From JAGAJR01 sp048463395 (lineage in GTDB: Bacteria > Pseudomonadota > Alphaproteobacteria > RF32 > CAG-239), in contig DBFWPL010000022.1 of NCBI GenBank assembly GCA_048463395.1, forward strand, positions 49,198-113,197: a stretch of DNA of 64,000 nucleotides, written 5' to 3'. Position numbers and translations under genes: made by a program. Below are positions 51,419 to 60,713 of this stretch, in pieces (the first letter of the stretch is position 1; the number at the start of each line of letters is the position of its first letter). A model generated the notes under the pieces. It searched no databases. It was not told where the DNA came from and worked only from the letters and a program-made list of their open reading frames with translations.

Positions 51419-53896
51419 TTAGTCAACCGGTTTGATATGCCAGATGTTTTTTGCGTAATCCATAACGGAGCGATCGCTGGAGAAGTTTCCGATACGGGCA
51501 ACGTTCAAAATGGCTTTCTTAGCCCATTTGTTCTGGTCGAGATAATCCTTTTCCGCGTCATGAATGGCGTTTGTAAAGGCTTCCAAGTCAGCCAAAACGA
51601 AATAATAATCTCTGTTCAGCAACTCTTCATAAATGACTTTAAAGAGCAAAACATAGTCTTTTTCGCAGAACATGTTGGAGTTCAAAGCATTCATGATTCT
51701 TTTAATGTAATCGGAGTTCTCATAATAAGAACGAGGATTATAGCCGTTGTTGCTCCGCATCTCGTGAATTTGTTCTTCTCTCAAGCCGAAGAGGTAAAAG
51801 TTGTCTTCCCCGACGGCTTCGCGGATTTCGATGTTGGCTCCGTCATAAGTTCCGACCGTCAAAGCTCCGTTGAGGGCAAATTTCATGTTTCCGGTACCGC
51901 TGGCCTCAAAACCGGCGGTAGAACTTTGAATACTGACGTTCGCTGCCGGAATTAAGTGTTCGGCAACGGAAACTTTATAGTCAGGAATAAAGACGACCTT
52001 CAGCATGGTGTTGGCTCTCGGATCGTCGTTGATAACCTGTGCGACATTGTTGATTAATTTGATGATTAGTTTTGCAAAATTATAAGACGGAGCGGCTTTC
52101 CCGGCAAAGATATAAGTCTTTGGTACAATCGGTTTGACACCGTCTTTGATAATGGCGAGATATTCGCCGATAACATGCAAAATAGTCATCAATTGACGTT
52201 TGTACTCGTGAATTCGTTTGGCGTGGACAATAAACATGCTGTCCGTATCCACAATAACGCCGGAAGAGTCGAAGATTCTCTTGGATAAACGCTCTTTGTT
52301 ATGTTTCTTAATATCAATGAATTTTTTGATAAAAGTTTTGTTGTCGGCAAATTTTTGAAGGCCTTCAAGCAAATTCAGATTAGTAACCCATTCTTCTCCG
52401 ATTGAATCCGTAATCAAGGTTGCCAAAGCCGTGTTGGCATGTAACAACCAGCGGCGAGGAGTAATGCCGTTGGTAACGTTGGTGAATTTTTCCGGCCACA
52501 GCTCATAAAATTCCGGAACCAGAGAGGTTTTAATCAATTCAGAGTGAAGTTTGGCCACACCGTTGACGGAGAATGAACCGACAATGGAGAGATTGGCCAT
52601 ACGGATAACCTGTTTGTCGCCGTCGCCGTAAACAATGGTAACTTTATCCAACTTTGAAGAATCATTGCCGAATTTTTCTCTGGCAAATTCAATAAAGCGG
52701 CGGTTGATTTCATAAATAATCTGCAAGTGTCTCGGCAGCATTTGCGAGAATAGTCTTGCCGGCCAGGTTTCCAAAGCTTCCGGCAATAAAGTATGATTGG
52801 TATAGGCAAATACTTTGGTGGTAATTTCCCAAGCGGTGTCCCAATCTTGTCCGTGAACGTCCATCAACAGCCGCATCATTTCCGGAATGGCGATTGCCGG
52901 GTGTGTATCGTTCAATTGAATACAAACCATATCAGGCAAGCCCTTGAAGTCGTTACTCTTTTCCAGATAACGACGGATGATGTCCTGAATGGCACAAGAG
53001 ACAAAGAAATACTGCTGAGTCAAGCGAAGTTTTTTGCCGGACTCAACGGCATCGGACGGATACAAAACTTTTGAGACGGTCTCGGTCTGAATTTTTTCTT
53101 TAACCGCTTCAATGTAACCGCCTTCGTTAAAAATGTTGATATCCAGCTCATCATCGGTTTTAGCAGAGAACAATCTCAGATAATTAACAGATTTTCCTGC
53201 ATATCCGACAATAGGAAAGTCATATGGTACGCCATAGAGATGTTTGGTATTCATCCACACATAGCTTTTTTCGCCGTTGGCGTTGGTAAAGGTTTCGACT
53301 TCACCGAAAAGAGGAATTTTAACGGAACGGTCAGGACGAGAGAGCAGCCAAGGAGAATTCTCGCCCAGCCAGCTGTCGGCCTGCTCAATCTGATAACCGT
53401 TTTCGAATTTCTGCTTAAACAAACCGAACTGGTAGTTCAGACCATAGCCAAATCCCGGAATACCCAAAGAGGCCATTGAATCCAAATAGCAGGCGGCAAG
53501 TCTTCCCAGGCCTCCGTTTCCCAAAGCCGGATCATATTCTGCATCAAAAATTTCTTCCAGTGAGAAATTAGGCATTCCGTCGATTTTGATGTTTTTGATA
53601 ATGTCAAACAATTCGAGGTTATGCAGATTGTTTTCAAGAGAACGGCCGATGAGGTATTCTACGGATAGGTAATAGATTCTCTTTGAATTGGCTTTATTGT
53701 AACGAGCCATGGTTTCATACATTTTATCCATGGCAAATTCGCGAACGGCGAGGGCAATGGCCTGTAGGGCTTCGTCTTTGTTGAGTTCGCTTGCCCGTTT
53801 GCCGATAAAATATTTGATATAATGCTCGATAGACAATTTGAGTCTGGCTTTGTCAATTTCGCTGATAATCTCAGAATCTTTATTACTCAACCTCAT
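51419..53896 (-). CDS. glgP: Glycogen/alpha-glucan phosphorylase
   Basis: It releases glucose-1-phosphate from glycogen or maltodextrin. The 825-residue protein has the family's GNGGLGRLAACYLDS, QLNDTHPAIAIPEMMR, NGITPRRWL, and the PLP lysine in GTGNMKFALNGALTVGT. The length is typical. No other glycogen genes are in the window. Confidence 0.97.
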   Translation of the reverse strand: MRLSNKDSEIISEIDKARLKLSIEHYIKYFIGKRASELNKDEALQAIALAVREFAMDKMYETMARYNKANSKRIYYLSVEYLIGRSLENNLHNLELFDIIKNIKIDGMPNFSLEEIFDAEYDPALGNGGLGRLAACYLDSMASLGIPGFGYGLNYQFGLFKQKFENGYQIEQADSWLGENSPWLLSRPDRSVKIPLFGEVETFTNANGEKSYVWMNTKHLYGVPYDFPIVGYAGKSVNYLRLFSAKTDDELDINIFNEGGYIEAVKEKIQTETVSKVLYPSDAVESGKKLRLTQQYFFVSCAIQDIIRRYLEKSNDFKGLPDMVCIQLNDTHPAIAIPEMMRLLMDVHGQDWDTAWEITTKVFAYTNHTLLPEALETWPARLFSQMLPRHLQIIYEINRRFIEFAREKFGNDSSKLDKVTIVYGDGDKQVIRMANLSIVGSFSVNGVAKLHSELIKTSLVPEFYELWPEKFTNVTNGITPRRWLLHANTALATLITDSIGEEWVTNLNLLEGLQKFADNKTFIKKFIDIKKHNKERLSKRIFDSSGVIVDTDSMFIVHAKRIHEYKRQLMTILHVIGEYLAIIKDGVKPIVPKTYIFAGKAAPSYNFAKLIIKLINNVAQVINDDPRANTMLKVVFIPDYKVSVAEHLIPAANVSIQSSTAGFEASGTGNMKFALNGALTVGTYDGANIEIREAVGEDNFYLFGLREEQIHEMRSNNGYNPRSYYENSDYIKRIMNALNSNMFCEKDYVLLFKVIYEELLNRDYYFVLADLEAFTNAIHDAEKDYLDQNKWAKKAILNVARIGNFSSDRSVMDYAKNIWHIKPVD

Positions 53897-54021
53897 TCTC
53901 CTTCTATTTTAAAACATACGATTTTATCCCAAACGCTAAATTAAATTGTTTGAAATATGGTTAATAATATATAACAATTTTTCAGATTTAATACACGTTA
54001 TGAGAATTTTAAGAAATAAAG

Positions 54022-54050
54022 TTGCAAAATTATCGGTAAGTTAATATACT
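54022..54050 (+). promoter_or_regulatory. Promoter of the tolC-like gene
   Basis: TTGCAA (54022-54027) and TATACT (54045-54050) with a 17-base spacer lie 33 bases before the ATG. Confidence 0.65.
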
Positions 54051-54083
54051 TTGACCAAAAACTAAAAATAGAGGTGAGATTTT

Positions 54084-55442
54084 ATGAAAAAAACATTTCT
54101 GTCTGTTCTGATGATTGCTTCGGCACTTTCCGGGACAGCAAACGCCCAGAGTATATTTGAGGCATTAAGTTCTGCATACAATACCAATCCGACGCTTCAG
54201 GCACAAAGAGCTTATTTGAGAGCAGTGGATGAGAATGTCGCAATTGCAAAATCGGGATACCGCCCGAATATTTATCTGCAGGGGAGCTATACCGACGCGG
54301 ATGTCGACAGTAATGTCGCTCCTAAAAATCAGGATAATACCAGAACCTCTTTGGCGGCAAAAGTCAGTCAGCCCCTCTTTAACGGTTTTTCGACCATGAA
54401 CGGCGTGAAATCAGCCGACAGTTATGTTCGTTCCGAACAAAATAACCTGTATAATGTGGAACAGCAGGTGTTTTTGGAGGCCTCAACCGCATATTTGGAT
54501 GTGGTTAAAAACTCCGCCATTGTGGATCTGCAGAAAAATAACGAAAAATTGCTTAAGAAAAGATTGGATGAAACCAAAGAACGTTTTAATGTCGGGGAAG
54601 TAACCAGAACCGACGTATCTCAAGCTCTGGCCCGCTATTCTAAAGCAATTTCCGATCGTATCGCTTCCGAAGGAGATTTGGAAGCTTCTAAAGCCGTTTA
54701 TACCAGGATTATCGGTGAAAATCCGGGAAAATTGAATTATCCGTCCGATATTCGGGAATTGCTGCCGAAAAACTTTAATGACGCTTTAGAGTATACCCGT
54801 ATGAACAACTATTCCATTAAACGAGCCAAAGAATATTTGAACTCCAAGACCTATGATGTGGCGGTCAATAACGGTGCTTTGCTGCCGACAGTAACTTTGG
54901 ACGGCGAAGTGTCCAATAATAAAACCCGCGGAGATATGTATGACACTAATCCGGAACAAGATAATGTTCAATGGAGTGTCAATATGAAAGTGCCTCTTTA
55001 TTCCGCAGGGGAAACCAGAGCTAAAATCCGTCAGAGTAAATATCAGAAATGGCAAGCTCAGGAACAGGTTATGGAAGCTGAAAGACAAGCCGTTTCCGAT
55101 GTTACCAGCTCTTGGGAATACATGATGTCCAATAAGGCCAAAATCAAATCCATTAAAGATCAGGTCAAAGCCAATGAAGTCGCCCTTGACGGTGTTCAGA
55201 AAGAAGAAGCTCTCGGTAACCGTACCATTTTGGACGTGCTGGATGCTTATCAGGAGTTATTGAACTCTAATGTTGAAGAGGTCAAAGCTCGCAGAGATTT
55301 CTATGTCTCCGGCATGAGCTTGTTGCTGTCAATGGGCAAATTGACTGCGGAAGAATTGAAATTGAATGTTGATTTGTATGACGCAAAGAAATATTATAAA
55401 GAAACCCGTGGAAAATGGTTATCCTTGTCCGTTGATAAATAA
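54084..55442 (+). CDS. tolC: TolC-family outer-membrane efflux channel
   Basis: The 452-residue protein begins with a signal peptide (cleavage after TANA, about residue 21) followed by two structurally repeated halves of helical OEP domains. Typical segments are SIFEALSSAYNTNPTLQAQRA, YLDVVKNSAIVDLQKNNE and EEALGNRTILDVLDAYQELL. It forms the trimeric exit duct for type I secretion or RND pumps; no pump genes are adjacent. Upstream of the popZ-like gene and valS, as in other alphaproteobacteria. Confidence 0.93.
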   Translation: MKKTFLSVLMIASALSGTANAQSIFEALSSAYNTNPTLQAQRAYLRAVDENVAIAKSGYRPNIYLQGSYTDADVDSNVAPKNQDNTRTSLAAKVSQPLFNGFSTMNGVKSADSYVRSEQNNLYNVEQQVFLEASTAYLDVVKNSAIVDLQKNNEKLLKKRLDETKERFNVGEVTRTDVSQALARYSKAISDRIASEGDLEASKAVYTRIIGENPGKLNYPSDIRELLPKNFNDALEYTRMNNYSIKRAKEYLNSKTYDVAVNNGALLPTVTLDGEVSNNKTRGDMYDTNPEQDNVQWSVNMKVPLYSAGETRAKIRQSKYQKWQAQEQVMEAERQAVSDVTSSWEYMMSNKAKIKSIKDQVKANEVALDGVQKEEALGNRTILDVLDAYQELLNSNVEEVKARRDFYVSGMSLLLSMGKLTAEELKLNVDLYDAKKYYKETRGKWLSLSVDK

Positions 55443-55463
55443 TTGTAGCAAATAGGTAAAAAT

Positions 55464-56741
55464 ATGGCAGAAGAAACTCAGGAAGATTTATCCATGGAAG
55501 ACATTTTGTCCTCTATCCGTAATATATTGATAGAAGATAATGCCGACCAGCAAGCCCATAAAAATGAAATATCCGAAGTTGAAGATGACACGTTAGTATC
55601 TCCACTGTCGGAAGATGTGGCGGCATTTCCGGATATTGATATGGACGGGGTGCCTTCTGTTGAAGAAGAACCGTTAGATTTGAGCCCTATGGAACTTTCT
55701 GATGCGGAACTTCCTGCGGTGGTTGATGAGGAACCATTGACCTTGGATGATGATATTTTGGATTTGTCATCATCAATGATTATTGACGGTGAGCCTCAGA
55801 AAGAAACGTTGAATACCGATGTGCTTGAACCGGAAATTTCAACGGCAGAGCCTGCCTCCGTCATGTTTGATTCAACTCCGGAAATTGAAGAACCTCAGGA
55901 ACTTACCGCCGATGACATAGATTTTACGACATCTTTGGCCAACTTGGTTGCCGATGAAATTCAAACGGAAGAGGCTGAACAAACAGAGACAGCGGAAGTT
56001 TCTCTTCCTGAAATTGAAGAGTTTGCAGAAGAAGATGATAAGGATCCGACAGACGGAGCTTTGCTGGCTGCGGCAGCCAAACCGGAATTAGAAGCTGTTT
56101 TGGATGAAGCTGAAGCAGAAGAACCGGAAAACGTTCCGGAAATAGAGGCTGATTTTACCCAAATAGAAGAGGCTGAACCAATCTTTGCTCCGGAAGAAAC
56201 CGTAAAAAAGGAATTTGACGCCAATCAGATTTATGATGAAACACCGGAGTTGCCTGTCGTTGAAGAAACTCCGGCAAAAGAGGAACCTTTAGTTGACAAC
56301 GATACCTTAAATGAGATTCTTAACCTTCAGTCGCCAGTTAAAGAAGAGCCTGAACCAGAAGTCGAAATAGCTCCGGAAACAGAAAAAGGTGCAGATGCGA
56401 TAGATGTTTCCGCCAGCATTATCAGTAATTTTGCCAAAATGTTTGCCGATAAAAATGAAGAACAGCCTAAGCAGGAAGCTTTACCTCCTGTTGTTGAAAG
56501 TCCGGCAAATGCGGATGTATCGTTGGCAATGCCTTTGGGCGGCGGCAATCTGACACTGGAAGATATTGTCAAAAACACTGTCAGCCAAATTGTAGAAAAA
56601 AATCTGCAGTTGGTTAATGATGTTGCAACACAGGAAATCAGCCGTCAGACCAAAGCCTGGCTGGATACCAATCTTCCGAGACTGGTAGAGGCTGTTGTTA
56701 AGCAAGAAATTGAACGAGTGATGGCAAAGGTTGGTAGATAA
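55464..56741 (+). CDS. popZ: PopZ-like polar organizing protein (DUF2497)
   Basis: The 425-residue protein matches the alphaproteobacterial PopZ layout. A short N-terminal helix (LSMEDILSSIRNILIED) that binds client proteins is followed by a long acidic Pro/Glu/Asp-rich linker (~20-345). The C-terminal DUF2497 oligomerisation region (LTLEDIVKNTVSQIVEKNLQ, then TKAWLDTNLPRLVEAVVKQEIERVM) closes it. The linker is several times longer than the ~80 residues in Caulobacter PopZ. Placement before valS supports the identity. Confidence 0.88.
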   Translation: MAEETQEDLSMEDILSSIRNILIEDNADQQAHKNEISEVEDDTLVSPLSEDVAAFPDIDMDGVPSVEEEPLDLSPMELSDAELPAVVDEEPLTLDDDILDLSSSMIIDGEPQKETLNTDVLEPEISTAEPASVMFDSTPEIEEPQELTADDIDFTTSLANLVADEIQTEEAEQTETAEVSLPEIEEFAEEDDKDPTDGALLAAAAKPELEAVLDEAEAEEPENVPEIEADFTQIEEAEPIFAPEETVKKEFDANQIYDETPELPVVEETPAKEEPLVDNDTLNEILNLQSPVKEEPEPEVEIAPETEKGADAIDVSASIISNFAKMFADKNEEQPKQEALPPVVESPANADVSLAMPLGGGNLTLEDIVKNTVSQIVEKNLQLVNDVATQEISRQTKAWLDTNLPRLVEAVVKQEIERVMAKVGR

Positions 56742-56878
56742 TCGTTATACGGTTACCGGCCTAAAACATTTTTGCCCCCAAACAATTTAAAGTTTGAGGG
56801 CATTTTGCGGTTTACAGCTCGCAATTTTGTGAGTATTATACGAAAAATTTTAAGCTTAAATACAAGGATATAAAACGA

Positions 56879-59521
56879 ATGTTGGATAAAACTTATACCC
56901 CGAAAGATTTTGAAGAAAAAATTTATGCCGATTGGGAATCATCCGGAGACTTCAAACCGGATATGCATTCAAGCAAAGATAATTTTGCAATTGTTATTCC
57001 TCCGCCGAACGTAACCGGTGTCCTGCACATGGGGCATGCTTTGGATGATACTTTGCAGGATATTTTGGTTCGTTATAACCGTATGTTGGGCAAAAATGTT
57101 TTATGGCAGGTCGGAACAGACCACGCCGGTATTGCCACGCAGATGGTTGTTGAAAGAAATCTGGCTAAAGAAGGCGTTTCCCGTCATGATTTGGGCAGAG
57201 AGAAGTTTATTGAAACTGTCTGGAAATGGAAAGAACAATCCGGCGGAACAATTACCAAACAGCTTCGTCGTTTGGGTGCTTCCTGCGATTGGTCCAGAGA
57301 ACGCTTTACCATGGACGAGGGGTTGTCTCGTGCGGTTCGCAAAATCTTCGTTAATCTGTATAAAGATGGCTTAATTTATAAGGCCAAAAAGCTGGTTAAC
57401 TGGGATTCCAAGTTTATGACCGCCGTTTCCGATTTGGAAGTTATTCAAAAAGAAACCCTCGGCAAAATGTATTATTACAAATATCCGATTGAAGGTTCAG
57501 AGAACGAATTTATCCATATTGCCACGACCAGACCGGAAACCATGTTTGGCGATACCGCTGTTGCCGTAAGTGCTGAAAATGAAAAATTGAAACACTTAAT
57601 CGGTAAAAATTGCATTATCCCGATTATTAACCGAAGCATTCCGATTATTGCCGATGAGCACGCCGATCCGGAAAAAGGAACAGGTGCGGTTAAAATTACA
57701 CCGGCTCATGACTTTAATGACTTTGAAGTCGGCCGCCGTCATAACCTGCCGTTGATTAATATCTTGAATCCGGATGCTACTTTGAATGAAAACACGCCGT
57801 TTGAGGGTATGAAAACCCTTGAAGCCAGAGAGAAGACCATTGCCAAGTTGGAAGAACTCGGCTTTATGGAAAAAATTGAAGATCACCCGATGGTTATTCC
57901 TTACGGAGACCGTTCCGGCGTGATTATTGAACCGCTGATGACTGACCAATGGTTTGTTGATGCTCCGGTTTTGGCAAAAGAAGCAATCCGTGCGGTTGAA
58001 CAAGGCGAAATGGAGTTTGTGCCGAAGTCTTATGAAAAGACCTATTTTGAATGGATGAGAAACATTCAGCCATGGTGCATTTCCCGTCAGCTTTGGTGGG
58101 GACACCAAATGCCGATTTGGTACGGTCCGGACGGAGAAATCTTCTGTGAGGAGAATGAAGCGGAAGCCAAAGAAGCTGCTGCCAAACATTACGGTAAAGA
58201 AGTCGAATTAACTCGCGAAACCGATGTTTTGGATACTTGGTTTTCTTCCGGTTTGTGGGCTTTTTCAACTTTGGGATGGCCGGATAAATCTGAGTATTTG
58301 GATAAGTTTTATCCGACCTCGGTTTTGGTAACCGGTTTTGACATCATCTTCTTCTGGGTTGCCCGCATGATGATGATGAGTATGTATATGATGAAGAAAG
58401 TTCCTTTCAAAAAATGCTATATTCATGGTCTTGTCCGCGATGAAAAAGGTCAGAAAATGTCCAAATCCAAGGGTAATACCGTTGACCCGATGGAAACCAT
58501 TGAGAAATACGGTGCGGATGCTTTGCGTTTCTTTATGGCGGCAATGGAAACTCAGGGACGAGATGTTAATATGTCTGAATCCCGTATTGCCGGATACCGC
58601 AATTTTGCCACAAAATTGTGGAATGCTGCCCGTTTCTGTGAGATGAACGAGTGCAAACCGGTTAAAGGCTTTGATGAAAACAGCGTCAAGCTTCCGGTTA
58701 ACAAATGGATTGTCGCTAAAGCCAAACAGGCAAGCAAAGAAGTAACCGAATATCTGGACGCTTATCGTTTTTCTGATGCGGCCAATGCGGTTTATCAGTT
58801 TGCCTGGGGAACATTCTGCGATTGGTATATCGAGTTAAGCAAACCGATTTTCTATGGTGAAAATGAGGCGGAAAAAGCAGAAACCAGAGCAACAGCCGCT
58901 TGGGTTTTGGATAGAATTTTGATGATTTTGCACCCGTTTATGCCGTTTATTACCACAGAATTATGGAACAATATCAGTGAAAGGGATGTTAAATTAATCC
59001 ATGCCCAATGGCCGTTAAACGAAAAGATTGATGCCGAAGCTTTGGGCGAAATTGACTGGGCGGTTGACTTGATTTCCGCAGTCCGTTCTCTGCGTTCGGG
59101 GATGAATATTCCGGCCGGTGCGAAACTGACGATTTATCTCAAAGACGCCAATGAGTCTTCTTTGGTTAATCTGCAAAATCTGAATAAAATAATCTGCACT
59201 TTGGCCCGTCTGGAAAAAATTGAGGCTTTCGGAAGCAATCAGGAAATCAGCAAAGACATGGTTCAACAGGTTTTCAAAGAAGCGGTTATTTTAATGCCGT
59301 TGAAAGGTGTTGTTGACTTTGCGGCTGAAAAAGAACGCCTCTCCAAAGAGCTGGAAACCCTGAACAAAAATTTGGAAGGCTATGCCCGCAAACTCGGAAA
59401 CCCGAGCTTTGTTGAAAGAGCTCCGGCTGCTGTGGTTGAAGAAGAAAAACGTCGTCAGGCCGAGGCATTGGAAAACAAAGCAAAAGTAGAAGAGGCTCTG
59501 GAAAGAATAGCCAATTTCTAA
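56879..59521 (+). CDS. valS: Valyl-tRNA synthetase
   Basis: A class I synthetase of 880 residues: PPPNVTGVLHMGHAL (HIGH region), the editing domain with TTRPETMFGDTAVAV, ISRQLWWGHQMP, DTWFSSGLW, the KMSKSKGN loop, and a C-terminal coiled coil (EKERLSKELETLNKNLEGY). It charges tRNA-Val and edits Thr. Confidence 0.98.
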   Translation: MLDKTYTPKDFEEKIYADWESSGDFKPDMHSSKDNFAIVIPPPNVTGVLHMGHALDDTLQDILVRYNRMLGKNVLWQVGTDHAGIATQMVVERNLAKEGVSRHDLGREKFIETVWKWKEQSGGTITKQLRRLGASCDWSRERFTMDEGLSRAVRKIFVNLYKDGLIYKAKKLVNWDSKFMTAVSDLEVIQKETLGKMYYYKYPIEGSENEFIHIATTRPETMFGDTAVAVSAENEKLKHLIGKNCIIPIINRSIPIIADEHADPEKGTGAVKITPAHDFNDFEVGRRHNLPLINILNPDATLNENTPFEGMKTLEAREKTIAKLEELGFMEKIEDHPMVIPYGDRSGVIIEPLMTDQWFVDAPVLAKEAIRAVEQGEMEFVPKSYEKTYFEWMRNIQPWCISRQLWWGHQMPIWYGPDGEIFCEENEAEAKEAAAKHYGKEVELTRETDVLDTWFSSGLWAFSTLGWPDKSEYLDKFYPTSVLVTGFDIIFFWVARMMMMSMYMMKKVPFKKCYIHGLVRDEKGQKMSKSKGNTVDPMETIEKYGADALRFFMAAMETQGRDVNMSESRIAGYRNFATKLWNAARFCEMNECKPVKGFDENSVKLPVNKWIVAKAKQASKEVTEYLDAYRFSDAANAVYQFAWGTFCDWYIELSKPIFYGENEAEKAETRATAAWVLDRILMILHPFMPFITTELWNNISERDVKLIHAQWPLNEKIDAEALGEIDWAVDLISAVRSLRSGMNIPAGAKLTIYLKDANESSLVNLQNLNKIICTLARLEKIEAFGSNQEISKDMVQQVFKEAVILMPLKGVVDFAAEKERLSKELETLNKNLEGYARKLGNPSFVERAPAAVVEEEKRRQAEALENKAKVEEALERIANF

Positions 59522-59559
59522 TCTAAAAAAATATCCCCTCGGATAAGCCGAGGAGCTAA

Positions 59560-59590
59560 AAAAGAGTGCTTCTGTTAAGAGGCACTCTTT
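59560..59590 (-). terminator. Terminator of the membrane-protein gene
   Basis: AAGAGTGC pairs with GCACTCTT; on the minus strand the stem is followed by a run of T and overlaps the stop codon at 59575. Confidence 0.75.
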
Positions 59591-60306
59591 TGCGATGGTT
59601 GTTCCGCAAACACTTTTACAAGAAACTTCATAAAATCGACAATAAACAACATTCCGATAAAGTTCAGGTATAACTGAATGGCGGTTTCAATAATGTTTTG
59701 CCTGATTTGCTGTTGTTCCGTCCCTGCAAATTCCGGTAACTCTTCTCTGAAGCGAAGCACGTCATGAACATTATAGAGCCCGAAAATCAGAGTGATTAGA
59801 CAGAAGGTAACATGCAGCTTCAAGTGCTCCTGATTAAAGACCCCAAAAAAGGCTTCAATGAGTGAGGAAACAGCCACACAGGTAAACATAATGTAACAAA
59901 GTCCTCGGAAATGGAGAAATCTTGCAACTCTCATTCCCCACCACAAGGAGAGCATAAAAATCACTAAAGCCAGAATACAACCAAAAACGACGACGTTAAT
60001 TGTGTTTCTGGCAATTATCCAAACCATGGGAAAGGACATTGCCGTTGCCAGCAGCAAAAACAGAACAATGCTGTTAAATTTTTGACAAATCCTTTTCCTG
60101 CAATACATTACCCCGCAAGGAACAATAAATGCAAACATACTGACGGAAGTGAACATTGCTTGATTTTCAGTCCTATTTGAGATGAATAAAGCATATAAAA
60201 GCATGGTGCACAAGGCCGTAAAAATAACCCCTCCAAATGCGATTGCGACAGAAATCAGCAATAGCTGAACTTGCTGTCTTTTGAAGATAAATAAGTATTT
60301 TCCCAT
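59575..60306 (-). CDS. Membrane protein of unknown function
   Basis: The 243-residue protein has six to seven hydrophobic segments with a charged C-terminus. No family recognised. Its mRNA ends in the hairpin at 59560-59590, convergent with valS. Confidence 0.7.
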   Translation of the reverse strand: MGKYLFIFKRQQVQLLLISVAIAFGGVIFTALCTMLLYALFISNRTENQAMFTSVSMFAFIVPCGVMYCRKRICQKFNSIVLFLLLATAMSFPMVWIIARNTINVVVFGCILALVIFMLSLWWGMRVARFLHFRGLCYIMFTCVAVSSLIEAFFGVFNQEHLKLHVTFCLITLIFGLYNVHDVLRFREELPEFAGTEQQQIRQNIIETAIQLYLNFIGMLFIVDFMKFLVKVFAEQPSQKSAS

Positions 60307-60388
60307 AAAAAATATATAATAAATACGTAACTAATGGAAGTGTTGTAGCAAATAACAGTAAGGAATGCAAGAGTATTGTCTAAAATAA

Positions 60389-60408
60389 AAGGCAGAAAAC
60401 TCTGCCTT
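60389..60408 (-). terminator. Terminator after the 44-residue peptide gene
   Basis: AAGGCAGA pairs with TCTGCCTT; on the minus strand it is followed by TTTTATTTT. Confidence 0.8.
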
Positions 60409-60433
60409 AAAAGTTTTTGTTTCAAATTAAATT

Positions 60434-60568
60434 TTATTCGGAGGAGCCGTTAATTGTTGTGCTGTCTCGGCCGCTGTCATCCGTAATCGGTTTAATGCCG
60501 GCGGATGCGAAATTTACAAAAAAGGCGGCAACAAGCAAGATTGCCAACACACCTACATATTTTTTCAT
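60434..60568 (-). CDS. Small exported peptide (44 residues)
   Basis: A short ORF with AAGGA 8 nt before the ATG encodes a signal peptide (MKKYVGVLAILLVAAFFVNF followed by ASA) and a mature part of only ~20 polar residues. A terminator lies 26 bases downstream, so the unit is complete. It explains most of the otherwise empty interval 60307-60713. No family recognised. Confidence 0.6.
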   Translation of the reverse strand: MKKYVGVLAILLVAAFFVNFASAGIKPITDDSGRDSTTINGSSE

Positions 60569-60667
60569 AATTTTATCCTTTATATCTGTTTCACACCTAT
60601 ATCAGAATAACTGGAAGAGATTAATATTCCATGAAAAAATATCATCTTCCCTGGCGGAATACAAAAA

Positions 60668-60693
60668 AAGGGAGATGAAACCTCATCTCCCTT
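60668..60693 (-). terminator. Terminator after eno
   Basis: AAGGGAGATGA (60668-60678) pairs with TCATCTCCCTT (60683-60693); on the minus strand it is followed by seven T. Confidence 0.9.
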
Positions 60694-60713
60694 AAAATTT
60701 TTCTAAAGAAAAT

